NCBI GenBank assembly: GCA_910577645.1
Contig: CAJTOL010000019.1
Location: 1 to 59,181 of the forward strand
Reading direction: 5' to 3'
DNA length: 59,181 bases
Source of the DNA: an uncultured Lachnospiraceae bacterium
GTDB lineage: Bacteria; Bacillota; Clostridia; Lachnospirales; Lachnospiraceae
Positions 34,074 through 43,841 of this stretch are shown piece after piece. Made by a program: the position numbers and the translations under genes. Positions within the stretch are counted from its first letter, which is position 1, and every line of letters begins with the position of its first letter. Below the pieces are notes generated by a model. It did not search any database and had not been told where the DNA came from. It was given only the letters and a program-made list of their open reading frames with translations.

Positions 34074-34667
34074 ATGGTAAGCAGAATCGAACAGTTGATT
34101 AACGAGATTGAAGAATTTATTGACAGCTGCAAATATCAGCCTCTTTCCAATACAAAGATTTTGGTAAATAAAGAAGAGCTGGAGGAGCTTTTGGTGGAAC
34201 TGCGTCTTCGGATTCCCGACGAGATTAAAAAGTATCAAAAGATCATCAGCAACCAGGACGCTATTTTAAACCAGGCCAGAAGCCAGGCCGACGCCATGCT
34301 CCAGGAGGCCAATGCCCAGACCAATGAGCTGGTAAATGAGCATGAGATTATGCAGAAAGCCTATTCCCACGCCAATGAGGTGGTGGAGCAGGCCAACCTT
34401 CAGGCCCAGGCTATCGTGGACAACGCGGTTAACGATGCCAACGGCATCCGCCAGGGAGCCATCCAATATACGGATGATATGCTCCGCAGCCTGCAGACCA
34501 TCATTACCCATTCTATGGAGGGTGCCAGGGGACGCTTTGATGCCTTTATGTCTTCGATGCAGTCCAGCTATGACATTGTTTCTTCCAACCGCAACGAGCT
34601 GGCCGGAGGGATTGTGGCACCCACAGAGCAGCCTATAGAAGAAGGGCAGTCCACTCAGACAGAATAA
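34074..34667 (+). CDS. Coiled-coil protein of the coaD-ylbJ neighbourhood
   Basis: This 197-residue soluble protein is mostly alanine- and glutamine-rich coiled coil (residues 55-150, repeats such as QARSQADAMLQEANAQTNEL). It has an acidic N-terminal helix and a disordered tail. It resembles DivIVA-like or ATPase-peripheral-stalk-like proteins in composition only. Its position between coaD and ylbJ hints at a cell-division or envelope role, but none can be assigned. Its last 35 bases overlap the converging ylbJ gene. Confidence 0.65.
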   Translation: MVSRIEQLINEIEEFIDSCKYQPLSNTKILVNKEELEELLVELRLRIPDEIKKYQKIISNQDAILNQARSQADAMLQEANAQTNELVNEHEIMQKAYSHANEVVEQANLQAQAIVDNAVNDANGIRQGAIQYTDDMLRSLQTIITHSMEGARGRFDAFMSSMQSSYDIVSSNRNELAGGIVAPTEQPIEEGQSTQTE

Positions 34668-35637
34668 AACACAGACAGGTAAAAAAGGTGTGGAGAAGCT
34701 TCCACAGTACATAGTGCCGGATGGACAGGCAGTTTAAAACGCCGCTATTGGACTCTTTTTCAGGAGACCACGGGCCATTCATCACGCTTCTGGTCTGAAA
34801 GATTCCGGAGCATCCTCCGAAAGAGGAGGATGCCAGAATCAAAAGGACGGCTAAACCTCCTTTTACAGAGGAGGCGACAGCCTGGATCCCGGTGGTGATT
34901 TCGATGGCCCCCAGGAAGGAACAGCGAATCAGGGGATTTTTAAAGGGAAGCCTGGCGATATAAACCGCCAGAATAGAAAAAAGCATAATATAGCCGCCGA
35001 TTTTTACCATGGTCTCTACACAGGACATCATGGCTTTATCAAAAGAAAAGCTGTGGGGTAAGAGAGTTTTGGAGGAATGAAGGGAAGGCCGGGGGGAGAA
35101 AGCAGTTTCCTCCGGCTGTAATTTATATACTTTTCTGGCAAGAGCGGCCAAAGGCAGGACAGGCAGATACAAGGATGCCAGGACTTGCCAGACAGAAACC
35201 GGATGGGCAAGTCCTTCTATGAGTTTAAGCTGGCTCATTACATAGCCCAAGAGAAACATGGGACTTGGATGGTTGCTGATTGCCAGAAGATAGTCCGCTT
35301 CCTGCTTTGAGATTTTTCCCTGCCTTAAAAATTCTCCGCAGGTTTTGGCACCCATAGGATATCCGCACAGCAGCCCGGACAAAAGTACATAGCCGCCCTC
35401 TTTAGAAAGCCCCAGTACCCACCGGAAAAAGGGCATAAGAGGCCCAACCAAAAGGGGGGCGGCCTGGATTCCCACAATCACCTGGGAACAGATCATAAAG
35501 GGAAGGAGAGTAGGAAGAACCACCAAACCCCATAAGAGAAGCCCGTTTTTAGCCCCTACAAAGGCCAGATCCGGCTTCCAAAGCAGAAGCGCCAGGGAAA
35601 GAATTGCCAGCAGGCGGGACACCAAGGATTTTTTCAT
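34633..35637 (-). CDS. ylbJ: YlbJ-like sporulation membrane protein
   Basis: The protein of about 334 residues has eight or so membrane helices and nucleoside-recognition (Gate) domain features, including SGLLCGYPMGAKTCGEF and ISNHPSPMFLLGYV. YlbJ is required for spore cortex formation in Bacillus and lies next to coaD there too. ATG 35637 is chosen; a GTG six bases upstream is also in frame. A run of six C residues on the coding strand lies at 35454-35459. Its 3' end overlaps the neighbouring coiled-coil gene. Confidence 0.85.
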   Translation of the reverse strand: MKKSLVSRLLAILSLALLLWKPDLAFVGAKNGLLLWGLVVLPTLLPFMICSQVIVGIQAAPLLVGPLMPFFRWVLGLSKEGGYVLLSGLLCGYPMGAKTCGEFLRQGKISKQEADYLLAISNHPSPMFLLGYVMSQLKLIEGLAHPVSVWQVLASLYLPVLPLAALARKVYKLQPEETAFSPRPSLHSSKTLLPHSFSFDKAMMSCVETMVKIGGYIMLFSILAVYIARLPFKNPLIRCSFLGAIEITTGIQAVASSVKGGLAVLLILASSSFGGCSGIFQTRSVMNGPWSPEKESNSGVLNCLSIRHYVLWKLLHTFFTCLCFILSEWTALLL

Positions 35638-35690
35638 AGACACCTGAATACAATGGTTTATACACTTATATGAAAGATTGTGGTGGGGAT

Positions 35691-36497
35691 ATGCTTACTT
35701 TTATTCTGATTCTCATTCTGGCGCTTTTTCAGGTTACCCTGTCGGATTACCTGGTTAACAACCCAAACTACTACCAGCTGGACAGCTATACCTGGGAAAG
35801 CGATGGATTCCGGGCCATGGCTTTGGGAGAACTTTTGGCTGAGGAAGGTTCTCTGGATCCTCAGCTGGTGGCCGCTATGATGGTAGAGTACGAATATGAT
35901 TTGACAAAGGCTTCCTCCCTGGATGCAAAATTTTCCTCTGTTATGGACAAAAAGCCCATAGCGTTTCAAAAGCTGGTAAATGCCTATGAGACAGTGCTTT
36001 CGGATTTGAAATACTTTCCGATTCCGCAAAACACCCTGGAGTCGGGAACCGGTGTGGTATATGAAAATGGCTGGCAGGATCCCAGAAGCTATGGCGGAGA
36101 CAGAGGCCATGAGGGCTGCGACATTATGGGGGATAATCAGCCTGCCGGTTTTTATCCGGTGGTGAGCATTACCGACGGGGTAATCGAAAAGACAGGCTGG
36201 CTGGAACAGGGCGGCTGGCGGATTGGAGTACGGGCTCCCAAGGGGCTCTATTTATATTATGCCCATCTCTACGGCTATGCCAGAGACTGGAAAGAGGGGG
36301 ACTGGGTAGCCGCAGGCACCCTTTTAGGATTTATGGGGGATACAGGCTATTCAAAAATTCCGGGAACCACCGGCAATTTCCCGGTTCATCTCCATCTGGG
36401 GATGTATCTGCATACCGACAATTATGAGGAATTGTCTATAAATCCCTATTGGATCCTGCGGTATTTGGAAAAGTATCGTCTGAACTATACTTATTAA
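35691..36497 (+). CDS. Membrane-anchored M23 family metallopeptidase
   Basis: This protein of about 268 residues begins with one membrane helix (MLTFILILILALF) and has an extracytoplasmic M23 domain from about residue 125. Zinc ligands fit the H and D of RGHEGCDIMG and the later HLHLG. Such enzymes cut peptidoglycan cross-bridges or act as activators of amidases. ATG 35691 is preferred because GGTGGGG lies just upstream; an in-frame ATG at 35670 is possible. It diverges from ylbJ, so a sporulation or cell-wall role is plausible. Confidence 0.85.
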   Translation: MLTFILILILALFQVTLSDYLVNNPNYYQLDSYTWESDGFRAMALGELLAEEGSLDPQLVAAMMVEYEYDLTKASSLDAKFSSVMDKKPIAFQKLVNAYETVLSDLKYFPIPQNTLESGTGVVYENGWQDPRSYGGDRGHEGCDIMGDNQPAGFYPVVSITDGVIEKTGWLEQGGWRIGVRAPKGLYLYYAHLYGYARDWKEGDWVAAGTLLGFMGDTGYSKIPGTTGNFPVHLHLGMYLHTDNYEELSINPYWILRYLEKYRLNYTY

Positions 36498-36606
36498 CAG
36501 GAAGAATCCAGAAGAAAACTATGCATATTGGCGATATCAATTTGTTTCTGAATATGATATAGTAATAAATTAGTGTAACAGAAAAAGCGTTTTCAAAAGA
36601 GGGAAT

Positions 36607-38058
36607 ATGGAAAAACAGTTTCAACTGCCGGAGGAATATCTGCAGCATATGAAATGCCTTTTAGGCGAGGAAGAGTATCTAAATTATATAAAAAGCTTTG
36701 ACAACGGGCGTTATCAGGGGCTTCGCGCCAACGGCATTAAGCTGGCCCCGGAGGAATTAAAGGATCTGGCGCCGTGGACTCTGGAGAAAATCCCGTGGAT
36801 CCCCAACGGTTTTTACTATGATGAAAATGTGAAACCAGCAAAGGATCCCTATTATTATGCAGGGCTTTACTATCTCCAGGAGCCAAGCGCTATGACTCCG
36901 GCATCTACCCTGCCTGTAAATCCGGGAGACCGGGTTTTAGATCTGTGCGCCGCTCCCGGAGGAAAAAGTACAGAATTGGGAGCCAAGCTGAAGGGGAAGG
37001 GGATTCTGATTTCCAATGATATCAGCAACTCCAGGGCCAAGGCTCTTTTAAAAAACCTGGAGCTGGCGGGAGTGTCCAACTTCTGTGTTACCAGCGAGTC
37101 CCCGGAACGGCTGTCCCAATGCTTTCCGGAATTTTTCGATAAAATCCTGGTGGACGCCCCCTGCTCCGGAGAGGGGATGTTTCGCAAGGAGCGGGATATG
37201 ATAAAGGAGTGGATGGAGAGAGGCCCCAGCCACTATGCAAAGATCCAGAAGGGGATTATGGAAGAAGCAGTCAAGATGCTAAAGCCCGGCGGATATCTGA
37301 TGTATTCCACCTGCACCTTTTCTATGGACGAGGATGAAGGTATTGTAAAATATATTATGGAAGAATTTCCGGATATGGAACTGTTATCCCTTCCTAAATT
37401 TGAAGGGGCCAGCGGAGGTATCGGCCTTACCGGCTGCTTAAGGCTGTTTCCCCACAAGTTAAAAGGAGAGGGACATTTTATCGCGCTTATGTATAAGCAT
37501 CTTCCCCTTCCCAGGATCCGGCTTTTGGAAGAGTATTATGCCGGAAAGAAGAAGGAAGAGGCAGACAGAAGGGAACAGGTGAAGGACGGGGTGGAGGATC
37601 CTGGGAATCAGCTGCCTCAGGTGGAAGAGTTTTTGTCCCACTGCAGTCTGGCTTTGGGAGAGAAGAAGGAGGAGGAGTTTTGGGACTCTTCCCGCCTTAC
37701 AGAGAAAAACGGAAAAGTATATTATCTGCCGGTGGATTTTTTAAGAAATACAGGACTGCGGTTTCTTCGAACCGGGCTTTTGGTAGGGGAGATAAAAAAG
37801 GAGCGGTTTGAGCCGTCCCAGGCTTTTGCCATGACTCTCAGAGGAGGGCAATTTGACAATGAGATTTCTCTTTCCAGAGAGGACGATAGGGTGATCCGCT
37901 ATCTGAAAGGGGAAACCCTGTCCCTCACTGATAAAGAAGGCGAGAACTTGTATCCCGGCTGGTGCCTGGTGTGTGTGGATCGGTTTCCTCTGGGCTGGGC
38001 CAAATGGACGGGGACGTCTCTTAAAAATAAATACTATCCCGGCTGGCGGTGGATGTAA
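36607..38058 (+). CDS. NOL1/NOP2/Sun-type rRNA cytosine-5 methyltransferase (RsmF/RsmB-like)
   Basis: This is a 483-residue methyltransferase. It has motif I VLDLCAAPGGKSTELG, DAPCSGEGMFRKERDM with a conserved motif IV Cys, and YSTCTFSMDEDEG with the catalytic Cys, all typical of RNA m5C methyltransferases. A C-terminal PUA-like domain (about residues 380-483) fits the RsmF-like Firmicute form. It is followed by an RsuA-type pseudouridine synthase that overlaps its stop, so both act in rRNA modification. Confidence 0.9.
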   Translation: MEKQFQLPEEYLQHMKCLLGEEEYLNYIKSFDNGRYQGLRANGIKLAPEELKDLAPWTLEKIPWIPNGFYYDENVKPAKDPYYYAGLYYLQEPSAMTPASTLPVNPGDRVLDLCAAPGGKSTELGAKLKGKGILISNDISNSRAKALLKNLELAGVSNFCVTSESPERLSQCFPEFFDKILVDAPCSGEGMFRKERDMIKEWMERGPSHYAKIQKGIMEEAVKMLKPGGYLMYSTCTFSMDEDEGIVKYIMEEFPDMELLSLPKFEGASGGIGLTGCLRLFPHKLKGEGHFIALMYKHLPLPRIRLLEEYYAGKKKEEADRREQVKDGVEDPGNQLPQVEEFLSHCSLALGEKKEEEFWDSSRLTEKNGKVYYLPVDFLRNTGLRFLRTGLLVGEIKKERFEPSQAFAMTLRGGQFDNEISLSREDDRVIRYLKGETLSLTDKEGENLYPGWCLVCVDRFPLGWAKWTGTSLKNKYYPGWRWM

Positions 38059-38801
38059 TGGGAACGACGATGCGGTTGGACAAGTTTTTAGGCCAGATGG
38101 GAAAAGGAAGCCGCAGCCAGATAAAAGAGATGGCGAAAAAAGGACGGATTTTTGTAAACGGTCAGGCAGAGAAAAAAACAGAACGGAAAATCTGTCCGGA
38201 AACCGATGAGGTGACTCTGGACGGCTGCAAAATAGACTATATGGCGTTTGAATATTATATGCTGAATAAGCCTCAGGGGGTGGTTTCCGCAACAGAGGAC
38301 GGCCGGTATCCAACGGCAGTGGAGCTGATTGGAAGCGCAGTGCGAAAGGATCTGTTTCCGGCAGGGCGTCTGGATGTGGATACAGAAGGGCTGCTGCTCA
38401 TTACCAATGACGGGGAGCTGGCTCACCGGTTGCTTTCGCCTAAACGCCATGTGGATAAAACTTACTATGCTCACATTTTGGGATCCCTTCCGGCTGACAG
38501 CCAGAAGCAGTTTGAGGCAGGTATTATTCTGGAGGATGGCCTGAAAACCATGCCGGCGGTTCTCAACATCCTTTCTGAGGAAGAGCCGGGAAAAGATCTT
38601 ACCGCCGTTACCCTGACCATTCAGGAGGGAAAATTCCATCAGGTAAAGAGGATGTTTCAGGCGCTGGGCTGTCAGGTGGTCTACTTAAAAAGGCTTTCCA
38701 TGGGTTCCCTGGTTCTGGACGGGAAGCTGAAACCAGGGGAGTACCGCAGGCTTACGGAGGAAGAACTTGCCGGACTGAAAAAAGGAGAATCAATTGAATA
38801 A
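38058..38801 (+). CDS. RsuA/RluE family pseudouridine synthase
   Basis: The enzyme of about 247 residues has an N-terminal S4 RNA-binding domain (MRLDKFLGQMGKGSRSQIKE) and a catalytic domain with the GRLDVDTEGLLLITNDGEL motif, whose Asp attacks the uridine. ATG 38058 overlaps the previous stop by one base; ATG 38070, beginning MRLDKFL, is an equally good start, and a GTG at 38049 is also in frame. It isomerises one uridine in rRNA. Confidence 0.9.
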   Translation: MGTTMRLDKFLGQMGKGSRSQIKEMAKKGRIFVNGQAEKKTERKICPETDEVTLDGCKIDYMAFEYYMLNKPQGVVSATEDGRYPTAVELIGSAVRKDLFPAGRLDVDTEGLLLITNDGELAHRLLSPKRHVDKTYYAHILGSLPADSQKQFEAGIILEDGLKTMPAVLNILSEEEPGKDLTAVTLTIQEGKFHQVKRMFQALGCQVVYLKRLSMGSLVLDGKLKPGEYRRLTEEELAGLKKGESIE

Positions 38802-39471
38802 GATAAAAGCAGTAATTTTTGATTTGGATGGAACCTTGGTTGATTCTATGTGGATGTGGAAGTCTATTGATATGGAATATCTGGGCCGGTACGGCCATCA
38901 ATGCCCGGAAACTCTCCAGAGAGAGATTGAAGGCATGAGCTTTTCCGAGACTGCCGCCTATTTTAAAGACCATTTTGCCATCCCCCAATCCTTAGAGGAG
39001 ATTAAGGCAGAGTGGATCCGCATGGCTATGGATAAATACCGCCATGAGGTTCCTTTAAAAAAGGGGGTTCTGGCCTTTTTAAATGCCCTTAAAATCCATA
39101 ATATTAAAGCCGGGATTGCCACCAGCAACGGGAGAGAGCTGGCGGAAGCGGTGTTAGAATCCCTGGGGATTGCCGGGTACTTTGAAGCCGTTATTGTAGG
39201 CTGTCAGGTGGCGGCAGGAAAACCGGCGCCGGACGTTTATCTGGAAGCCGCCAAATGGCTTCATGTCATTCCGAAGGAATGTGCGGTTTTTGAAGATCTT
39301 CCAGCAGGAATCCTGGCAGGGAAGCGGGCCGGGATGACGGTATTTGCGGTGGAGGATGAGTTCTCCCGGGATTTAAGGGAGGAGAAGGCAGGACTGGCCC
39401 ACTATTTTATAGAGGATTTTACCCAGCTGCTGGATAAAGACGGGGATTTGAGAAACGGAGTGTTTGCATGA
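38794..39471 (+). CDS. HAD-family phosphatase/phosphomutase-like hydrolase
   Basis: This 225-residue HAD subfamily IA protein has the nucleophile motif VIFDLDGTLVDSMWMW, the Thr/Ser motif GIATSNGREL and VFEDLPAGILAGKRAGM for the metal. A helical cap lies between motifs 1 and 2. It likely hydrolyses a sugar phosphate or similar metabolite. TTG 38794 is used as start with AAAGGAG seven bases upstream, overlapping the previous gene by eight bases. The ygiQ start overlaps its stop. Confidence 0.85.
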   Translation: MNKIKAVIFDLDGTLVDSMWMWKSIDMEYLGRYGHQCPETLQREIEGMSFSETAAYFKDHFAIPQSLEEIKAEWIRMAMDKYRHEVPLKKGVLAFLNALKIHNIKAGIATSNGRELAEAVLESLGIAGYFEAVIVGCQVAAGKPAPDVYLEAAKWLHVIPKECAVFEDLPAGILAGKRAGMTVFAVEDEFSRDLREEKAGLAHYFIEDFTQLLDKDGDLRNGVFA

Positions 39472-41315
39472 GCCAGGATTTTCTGCCTATCAGCCGGGCG
39501 GACATGGAAAAACGAGGCTGGAAGCAATGCGATTTTGTATATATAACCGGGGATGCCTATGTGGATCATCCTTCTTTTGGCACGGCCATTATCAGCCGGC
39601 TTTTGGAGGCCAGGAGGTATAAAGTAGGGATCATTTCCCAGCCTGACTGGAAGGATGAGAAAAGCATTGGAATTTTAGGAGAGCCGCGGCTGGGCTTTTT
39701 AGTGTCCTCAGGAAATATGGATTCTATGGTAAACCACTACAGCGTATCCAAAAAGCGCAGAAACAGCGACGCCTATACACCTGGCGGCGTTATGGGCCGG
39801 CGTCCGGATTATGCGGCAGTGGTTTACTGTAATTTAATCCGCCGCACCTTTAAAAGGACTCCTGTTATTATCGGCGGCATTGAGGGAAGCCTGCGGCGCC
39901 TGGCTCACTATGATTATTGGTCTGACAGGCTGAAACACTCTATTTTGGTAGATTCCCAGGCGGATCTGGTCTCTTACGGCATGGGAGAGCACTCCATTGT
40001 AGAGATTGCAGATGCCCTGGACTCTGGCCTTAATATAAAGGATATTACCTTTATAAACGGAACCGTTTATAAGACTGCCAGTTTGGAAAATGTGTATGAC
40101 GGGGAGCTGCTGCCTTCCTTTGATCAGATGAAGGCGGATAAAAAAGCTTATGCAAAAAGCTTCTATACGCAATACTTAAATACGGATTCTATTACGGGAA
40201 AGCGGCTTATAGAGCCTTACCGGGACAACCTGTATGTGGTGCAGAACCCTCCGGCAAGTCCTTTATCCATGGAGGAGATGGATCAGGTTTATAGACTTCC
40301 TTATATGCGGAAAGCCCATCCGTCTTATGAAAAAGACGGAGGCGTTCCCGCTGTGGCAGAAATCAAGTTCAGCCTCATCAGCAACCGGGGCTGCTTTGGC
40401 TCCTGCAGCTTCTGCGCCCTGACGTTTCATCAGGGAAGAGTCATTCAGGCCAGAAGCCATGAGTCTTTGGTGGAGGAGGCCAGGCTTTTGACAGAGGATA
40501 AGGATTTTAAGGGATATATCCATGACGTAGGAGGCCCTACCGCTAATTTCCGCTATCCGGCCTGTGAAAAGCAGCTTACAAAAGGGGCCTGTAAAAATAA
40601 GCAGTGCCTGTTTCCAAAGCCCTGTAAAAACCTTCGGGCCGATCACACGGATTACATTCAGCTTTTAAGAAAGCTGCGGGCCATTCCCAAGGTTAAAAAA
40701 GTTTTTGTCCGCTCCGGTATCCGGTTTGACTATCTTCTTGCGGATCCGGGAAAAAAGTTTTTAAAGGAGCTGTGCGAGCATCACGTCAGCGGCCAGTTAA
40801 AGGTAGCGCCGGAGCATGTTTCGGATGCAGTGCTGAGCAAAATGGGAAAACCGGAAAATAAGGTGTACCGGGAATTTTGCCGGGAATATGAGAAAACCAA
40901 TGAGAAGCTTGGACGAAAACAGTACCTGGTTCCTTACCTTATGTCCTCCCACCCGGGATCCACTATGAAGGCGGCAGTAGAGCTGGCGGAATATCTGCGG
41001 GATCTGGGATATATGCCGGAGCAGGTACAGGATTTTTATCCCACCCCTTCCACAATTTCTACCTGCATGTACTACACCGGGCTGGATCCCAGAACTATGG
41101 AACCGGTGTATGTTCCCACAAATCCTCACGAAAAAGCCATGCAGCGGGCGCTGATTCAGTATCGCCGTCCGGAGAACCGGCCTTTGGTGGAGGAAGCATT
41201 AAAGCTGGCGGGCAGAATGGATCTGATAGGGTACGGCCCCAAATGCCTGATCCGGCCGGAAAAAACCATCCGCAATGTCCATAGAAGGAGGAAGGGAAAT
41301 GCGAAGCATTTTTAG
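39468..41315 (+). CDS. ygiQ: YgiQ family radical SAM protein
   Basis: The 615-residue protein matches the YgiQ family from end to end, including FVYITGDAYVDHPSFGTAII at the N-terminus. The radical SAM cluster motif is RGCFGSCSFCALTFHQGR near residue 306, and the conserved C-terminal block includes FYPTPSTISTCMYYTGLDP. The cysteine-rich CKNKQCLFPKPC region may hold a second iron-sulfur cluster. The molecular function of the family is not settled. It overlaps the HAD gene by four bases. Confidence 0.93.
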   Translation: MSQDFLPISRADMEKRGWKQCDFVYITGDAYVDHPSFGTAIISRLLEARRYKVGIISQPDWKDEKSIGILGEPRLGFLVSSGNMDSMVNHYSVSKKRRNSDAYTPGGVMGRRPDYAAVVYCNLIRRTFKRTPVIIGGIEGSLRRLAHYDYWSDRLKHSILVDSQADLVSYGMGEHSIVEIADALDSGLNIKDITFINGTVYKTASLENVYDGELLPSFDQMKADKKAYAKSFYTQYLNTDSITGKRLIEPYRDNLYVVQNPPASPLSMEEMDQVYRLPYMRKAHPSYEKDGGVPAVAEIKFSLISNRGCFGSCSFCALTFHQGRVIQARSHESLVEEARLLTEDKDFKGYIHDVGGPTANFRYPACEKQLTKGACKNKQCLFPKPCKNLRADHTDYIQLLRKLRAIPKVKKVFVRSGIRFDYLLADPGKKFLKELCEHHVSGQLKVAPEHVSDAVLSKMGKPENKVYREFCREYEKTNEKLGRKQYLVPYLMSSHPGSTMKAAVELAEYLRDLGYMPEQVQDFYPTPSTISTCMYYTGLDPRTMEPVYVPTNPHEKAMQRALIQYRRPENRPLVEEALKLAGRMDLIGYGPKCLIRPEKTIRNVHRRRKGNAKHF

Positions 41316-41387
41316 GATCCCTTCCGACGACATGGCAGGTGATGCCTTGCGTCGCGTGCCGATTCATTATTACAGGAGGAAGACACA

Positions 41388-42197
41388 GTGAAATCAGAAA
41401 AGCAGCTTCAGATTGCCGTTGTCACCGGAGCGTCCTCCGGCATGGGACGGGAGACGGTGATCCAGCTGGCAGACCGGTTTGCCCTGCTGGATGAAATTTG
41501 GGTATTGGCAAGGAGAGAAGACCGGTTAAGGGATCTGGAACGTCAGGTTCCGGTAAAGCTTCGGATCTTTGCCGTGGATCTGTTAAACCTGCAGGAGCTG
41601 GATCCCTTTCAGGAAGAGCTTTCCCGTCTTAAGCCCAATGTCCGGTTTCTGGTAAATGCTGCAGGCTTTGGGAAAACCGGGCCGGTGGGCCAAACGTCTT
41701 TTTATGAGGAGACCGGCATGGTGGCATTAAACTGTCAGGCTCTCTGCGCTGTCACTCATATGGTTCTTCCTTTTTTGGCAAAGGGAGCCAGGGTGATCCA
41801 ATTTGCTTCCGCCGCCGCCTTTTTGCCCCAGCCGGATTTTGCCGTTTACGCTGCCTCCAAGGCCTTTGTTTTAAGCTACAGCCGGGCCTTAAACCGGGAA
41901 CTGAAACCAAAGAATATCAAGGTTACGGCAGTCTGTCCGGGGCCGGTAAAAACAGAGTTTTTTCAGGCTATGGGGGAAGGGAAAGATTTAAAAGGCTATC
42001 CCTTTTATAAGCGCCTTATCATGGCAAAGCCGGAAAAGGTGGTAAAAAAAGCCATTGAGGACAGTATTTTACGAAAAAGCGTTTCCGTATACGGGGTTTT
42101 TGTGAAGGCTTTCTGGCTATTTTCCAAGGCGGTTCCTCATGAGTGGATTCTTTCTGTTTTGGACAGAATCAATGGGAGAAAAGGAGCAGAAGAATGA
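41388..42197 (+). CDS. Short-chain dehydrogenase/reductase
   Basis: This 269-residue SDR has the cofactor loop VVTGASSGMGRETVIQL, NAAGFGKTGPVG, and the catalytic YAASKAF Tyr and Lys near residue 163. It resembles the classical YqjQ/DltE-like group. Substrate is unknown. AGGAGGAAG precedes the start. The next gene overlaps its stop by four bases. Confidence 0.88.
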   Translation: MKSEKQLQIAVVTGASSGMGRETVIQLADRFALLDEIWVLARREDRLRDLERQVPVKLRIFAVDLLNLQELDPFQEELSRLKPNVRFLVNAAGFGKTGPVGQTSFYEETGMVALNCQALCAVTHMVLPFLAKGARVIQFASAAAFLPQPDFAVYAASKAFVLSYSRALNRELKPKNIKVTAVCPGPVKTEFFQAMGEGKDLKGYPFYKRLIMAKPEKVVKKAIEDSILRKSVSVYGVFVKAFWLFSKAVPHEWILSVLDRINGRKGAEE

Positions 42198-42763
42198 AAC
42201 GAATTTCCAAAGGAAGCTATGGATACCGAAATTACCGGAAAAAGATCCAGATGATAGAGCTGGCAGTGGGAACTGCCATGATTCTGGCCCAGCTTTTGGC
42301 CCGGAATTTTACCGATAATCAGGCGGCCCGAAATATCCTTACGGTTATGGCCATTCTGACAGTCCTGCCGGTGGCAAATGTGGCGTCCCCCTTTTTTGCT
42401 GCCTTTCCATATTCCACGCCGGGAAAGGATTTTCACAAAGCCTTAATCCCGTATGAGGAAAAATGTGTGATTCTCTACGATTTAATTGTCACCTCCAAGG
42501 AGCAGATCCTTCCTTTAGACGGGATCGCGGTTCATCCGGCAGGAGTCTGCGCTTATTGCTCCAACCCAAAAACGGATATGAAAAAGGCGGAGAGCTATTT
42601 AAATTCCATGTTCACCGCCCACAGGCTGGATGGAAATGTCCGGGTGATAAACGATTTGGGGGCTTTTGAACGGCGGCTTAAGGGCTTTAAGCCTGCCTCT
42701 TCCTATGAAGATGACGGAAGTGTGGATTATGCCGCAGAACTTTTGAAAAATTTATCCATGTAG
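42194..42763 (+). CDS. Small membrane protein of unknown function
   Basis: The 189-residue protein has two adjacent membrane helices near residues 20-70 (MIELAVGTAMILAQLLA, then ILTVMAILTVLPVANVASPF) and a soluble C-terminal half that is probably cytoplasmic, with a short CAYCSN pair. No domain is recognised. It lies between an SDR gene, which it overlaps by four bases, and an RluA-type synthase, and is likely co-transcribed with both. Confidence 0.7.
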   Translation: MKRISKGSYGYRNYRKKIQMIELAVGTAMILAQLLARNFTDNQAARNILTVMAILTVLPVANVASPFFAAFPYSTPGKDFHKALIPYEEKCVILYDLIVTSKEQILPLDGIAVHPAGVCAYCSNPKTDMKKAESYLNSMFTAHRLDGNVRVINDLGAFERRLKGFKPASSYEDDGSVDYAAELLKNLSM

Positions 42764-42779
42764 GAGGTTTCAGGCTTTT

Positions 42780-43841
42780 ATGCGTCAGCTGACAGCAGGC
42801 CCCAATGAGGCGGGACAGCGTTTGGACAAGCTTTTAGGCAAATATCTAAACCAGGCTCCCAAAAGTTTTCTTTATAAAATGATGCGGAAAAAAAATATTA
42901 CCCTCAACGGAAAGAAATGCGACGGATCCGAGCGGCTTTTGGAGGGAGATGAAATCCGGATGTTTCTGGCGGAGGAAACCATTGAAAAGTTTTCCGGGAC
43001 AGCCTTTAAAGGAGGGGCGGCCTTGCCAAAAAGGCCGGAAATTTCCGGCGGGGAATTGTCTCCATCCCGACCCGCCACAGAGGAACCAGCAAAAAGCGGC
43101 GGTGACAAATTTTTCCGGATTGTTTATGAGGATTCTCATATCCTGCTGATGAATAAGCCTTCCGGCATCCTTTCCCAAAAGGCCAGAGAGTCGGATGTAT
43201 CTCTGGTGGAGATGATGATCCGGTATCTCCTGGATTCGGGTCAGATTACGGAGGAAGCCCTGCGGACCTTCCGGCCTTCTGTGTGCAACCGGCTGGATCG
43301 GAACACCAGCGGCCTTATTGCCGCCGGAAAGTCCTTAAAAGGCCTGCAGATCCTTTCCCAGGCTTTTCATGACAGAACCATCCACAAATATTATCAGTGT
43401 ATTGTGGCCGGTCATGTGACTGCTCCCGAGAAAATAGAAGGATTTTTAAAGAAGGATCCAAAAACCAACCAGGTTACGGTGTCCCGGGCCGCATTTCCGG
43501 GAAGTCAGCCCATTGCCACAGAATATATTCCCGCGGTTTCCAACGGCTCCTTTACCCTTCTTAAGGTTACGCTGCTTACAGGCCGGACTCACCAGATCCG
43601 CGCCCATTTAGCATCCATAGGCCATCCTATAGTGGGAGATGGAAAATATGGGTTCAGGACAGTGAATGAGAAGGCAAAAAAGAAATATGGCGTCAGCTCC
43701 CAGCTTCTTCATTCCTGGAAACTGACCATGCCGGACAATTTGCCGGAGCCTCTTTCCTATCTGGCCGGAAAAAGCTTTTTTGCAGACCTTCCTGAGGATT
43801 TTTTCAAGATGGCAGAGGAAGAGGGATTGATTCTTTATTGA
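42780..43841 (+). CDS. RluA family pseudouridine synthase
   Basis: This 353-residue enzyme has an N-terminal S4-like domain (RLDKLLGKYLNQAPKSFLYK) and the RluA catalytic motif VCNRLDRNTSGLIAAGKS with the catalytic Asp near residue 172, followed by LLTGRTHQIRAHLASIGHPI. A proline-rich linker of about 40 residues joins the two parts. It modifies uridines in 23S rRNA or tRNA; the site cannot be told. TAGGAGG lies 12 bases before the ATG. Confidence 0.9.
   Translation: MRQLTAGPNEAGQRLDKLLGKYLNQAPKSFLYKMMRKKNITLNGKKCDGSERLLEGDEIRMFLAEETIEKFSGTAFKGGAALPKRPEISGGELSPSRPATEEPAKSGGDKFFRIVYEDSHILLMNKPSGILSQKARESDVSLVEMMIRYLLDSGQITEEALRTFRPSVCNRLDRNTSGLIAAGKSLKGLQILSQAFHDRTIHKYYQCIVAGHVTAPEKIEGFLKKDPKTNQVTVSRAAFPGSQPIATEYIPAVSNGSFTLLKVTLLTGRTHQIRAHLASIGHPIVGDGKYGFRTVNEKAKKKYGVSSQLLHSWKLTMPDNLPEPLSYLAGKSFFADLPEDFFKMAEEEGLILY

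Noticed and set aside
37741..38313. A 190-codon open frame opposite the rRNA methyltransferase and RsuA genes
   Set aside because: It spans two real genes on the other strand, is rich in Pro, Ser and Phe as shadow frames are, and has no motif.
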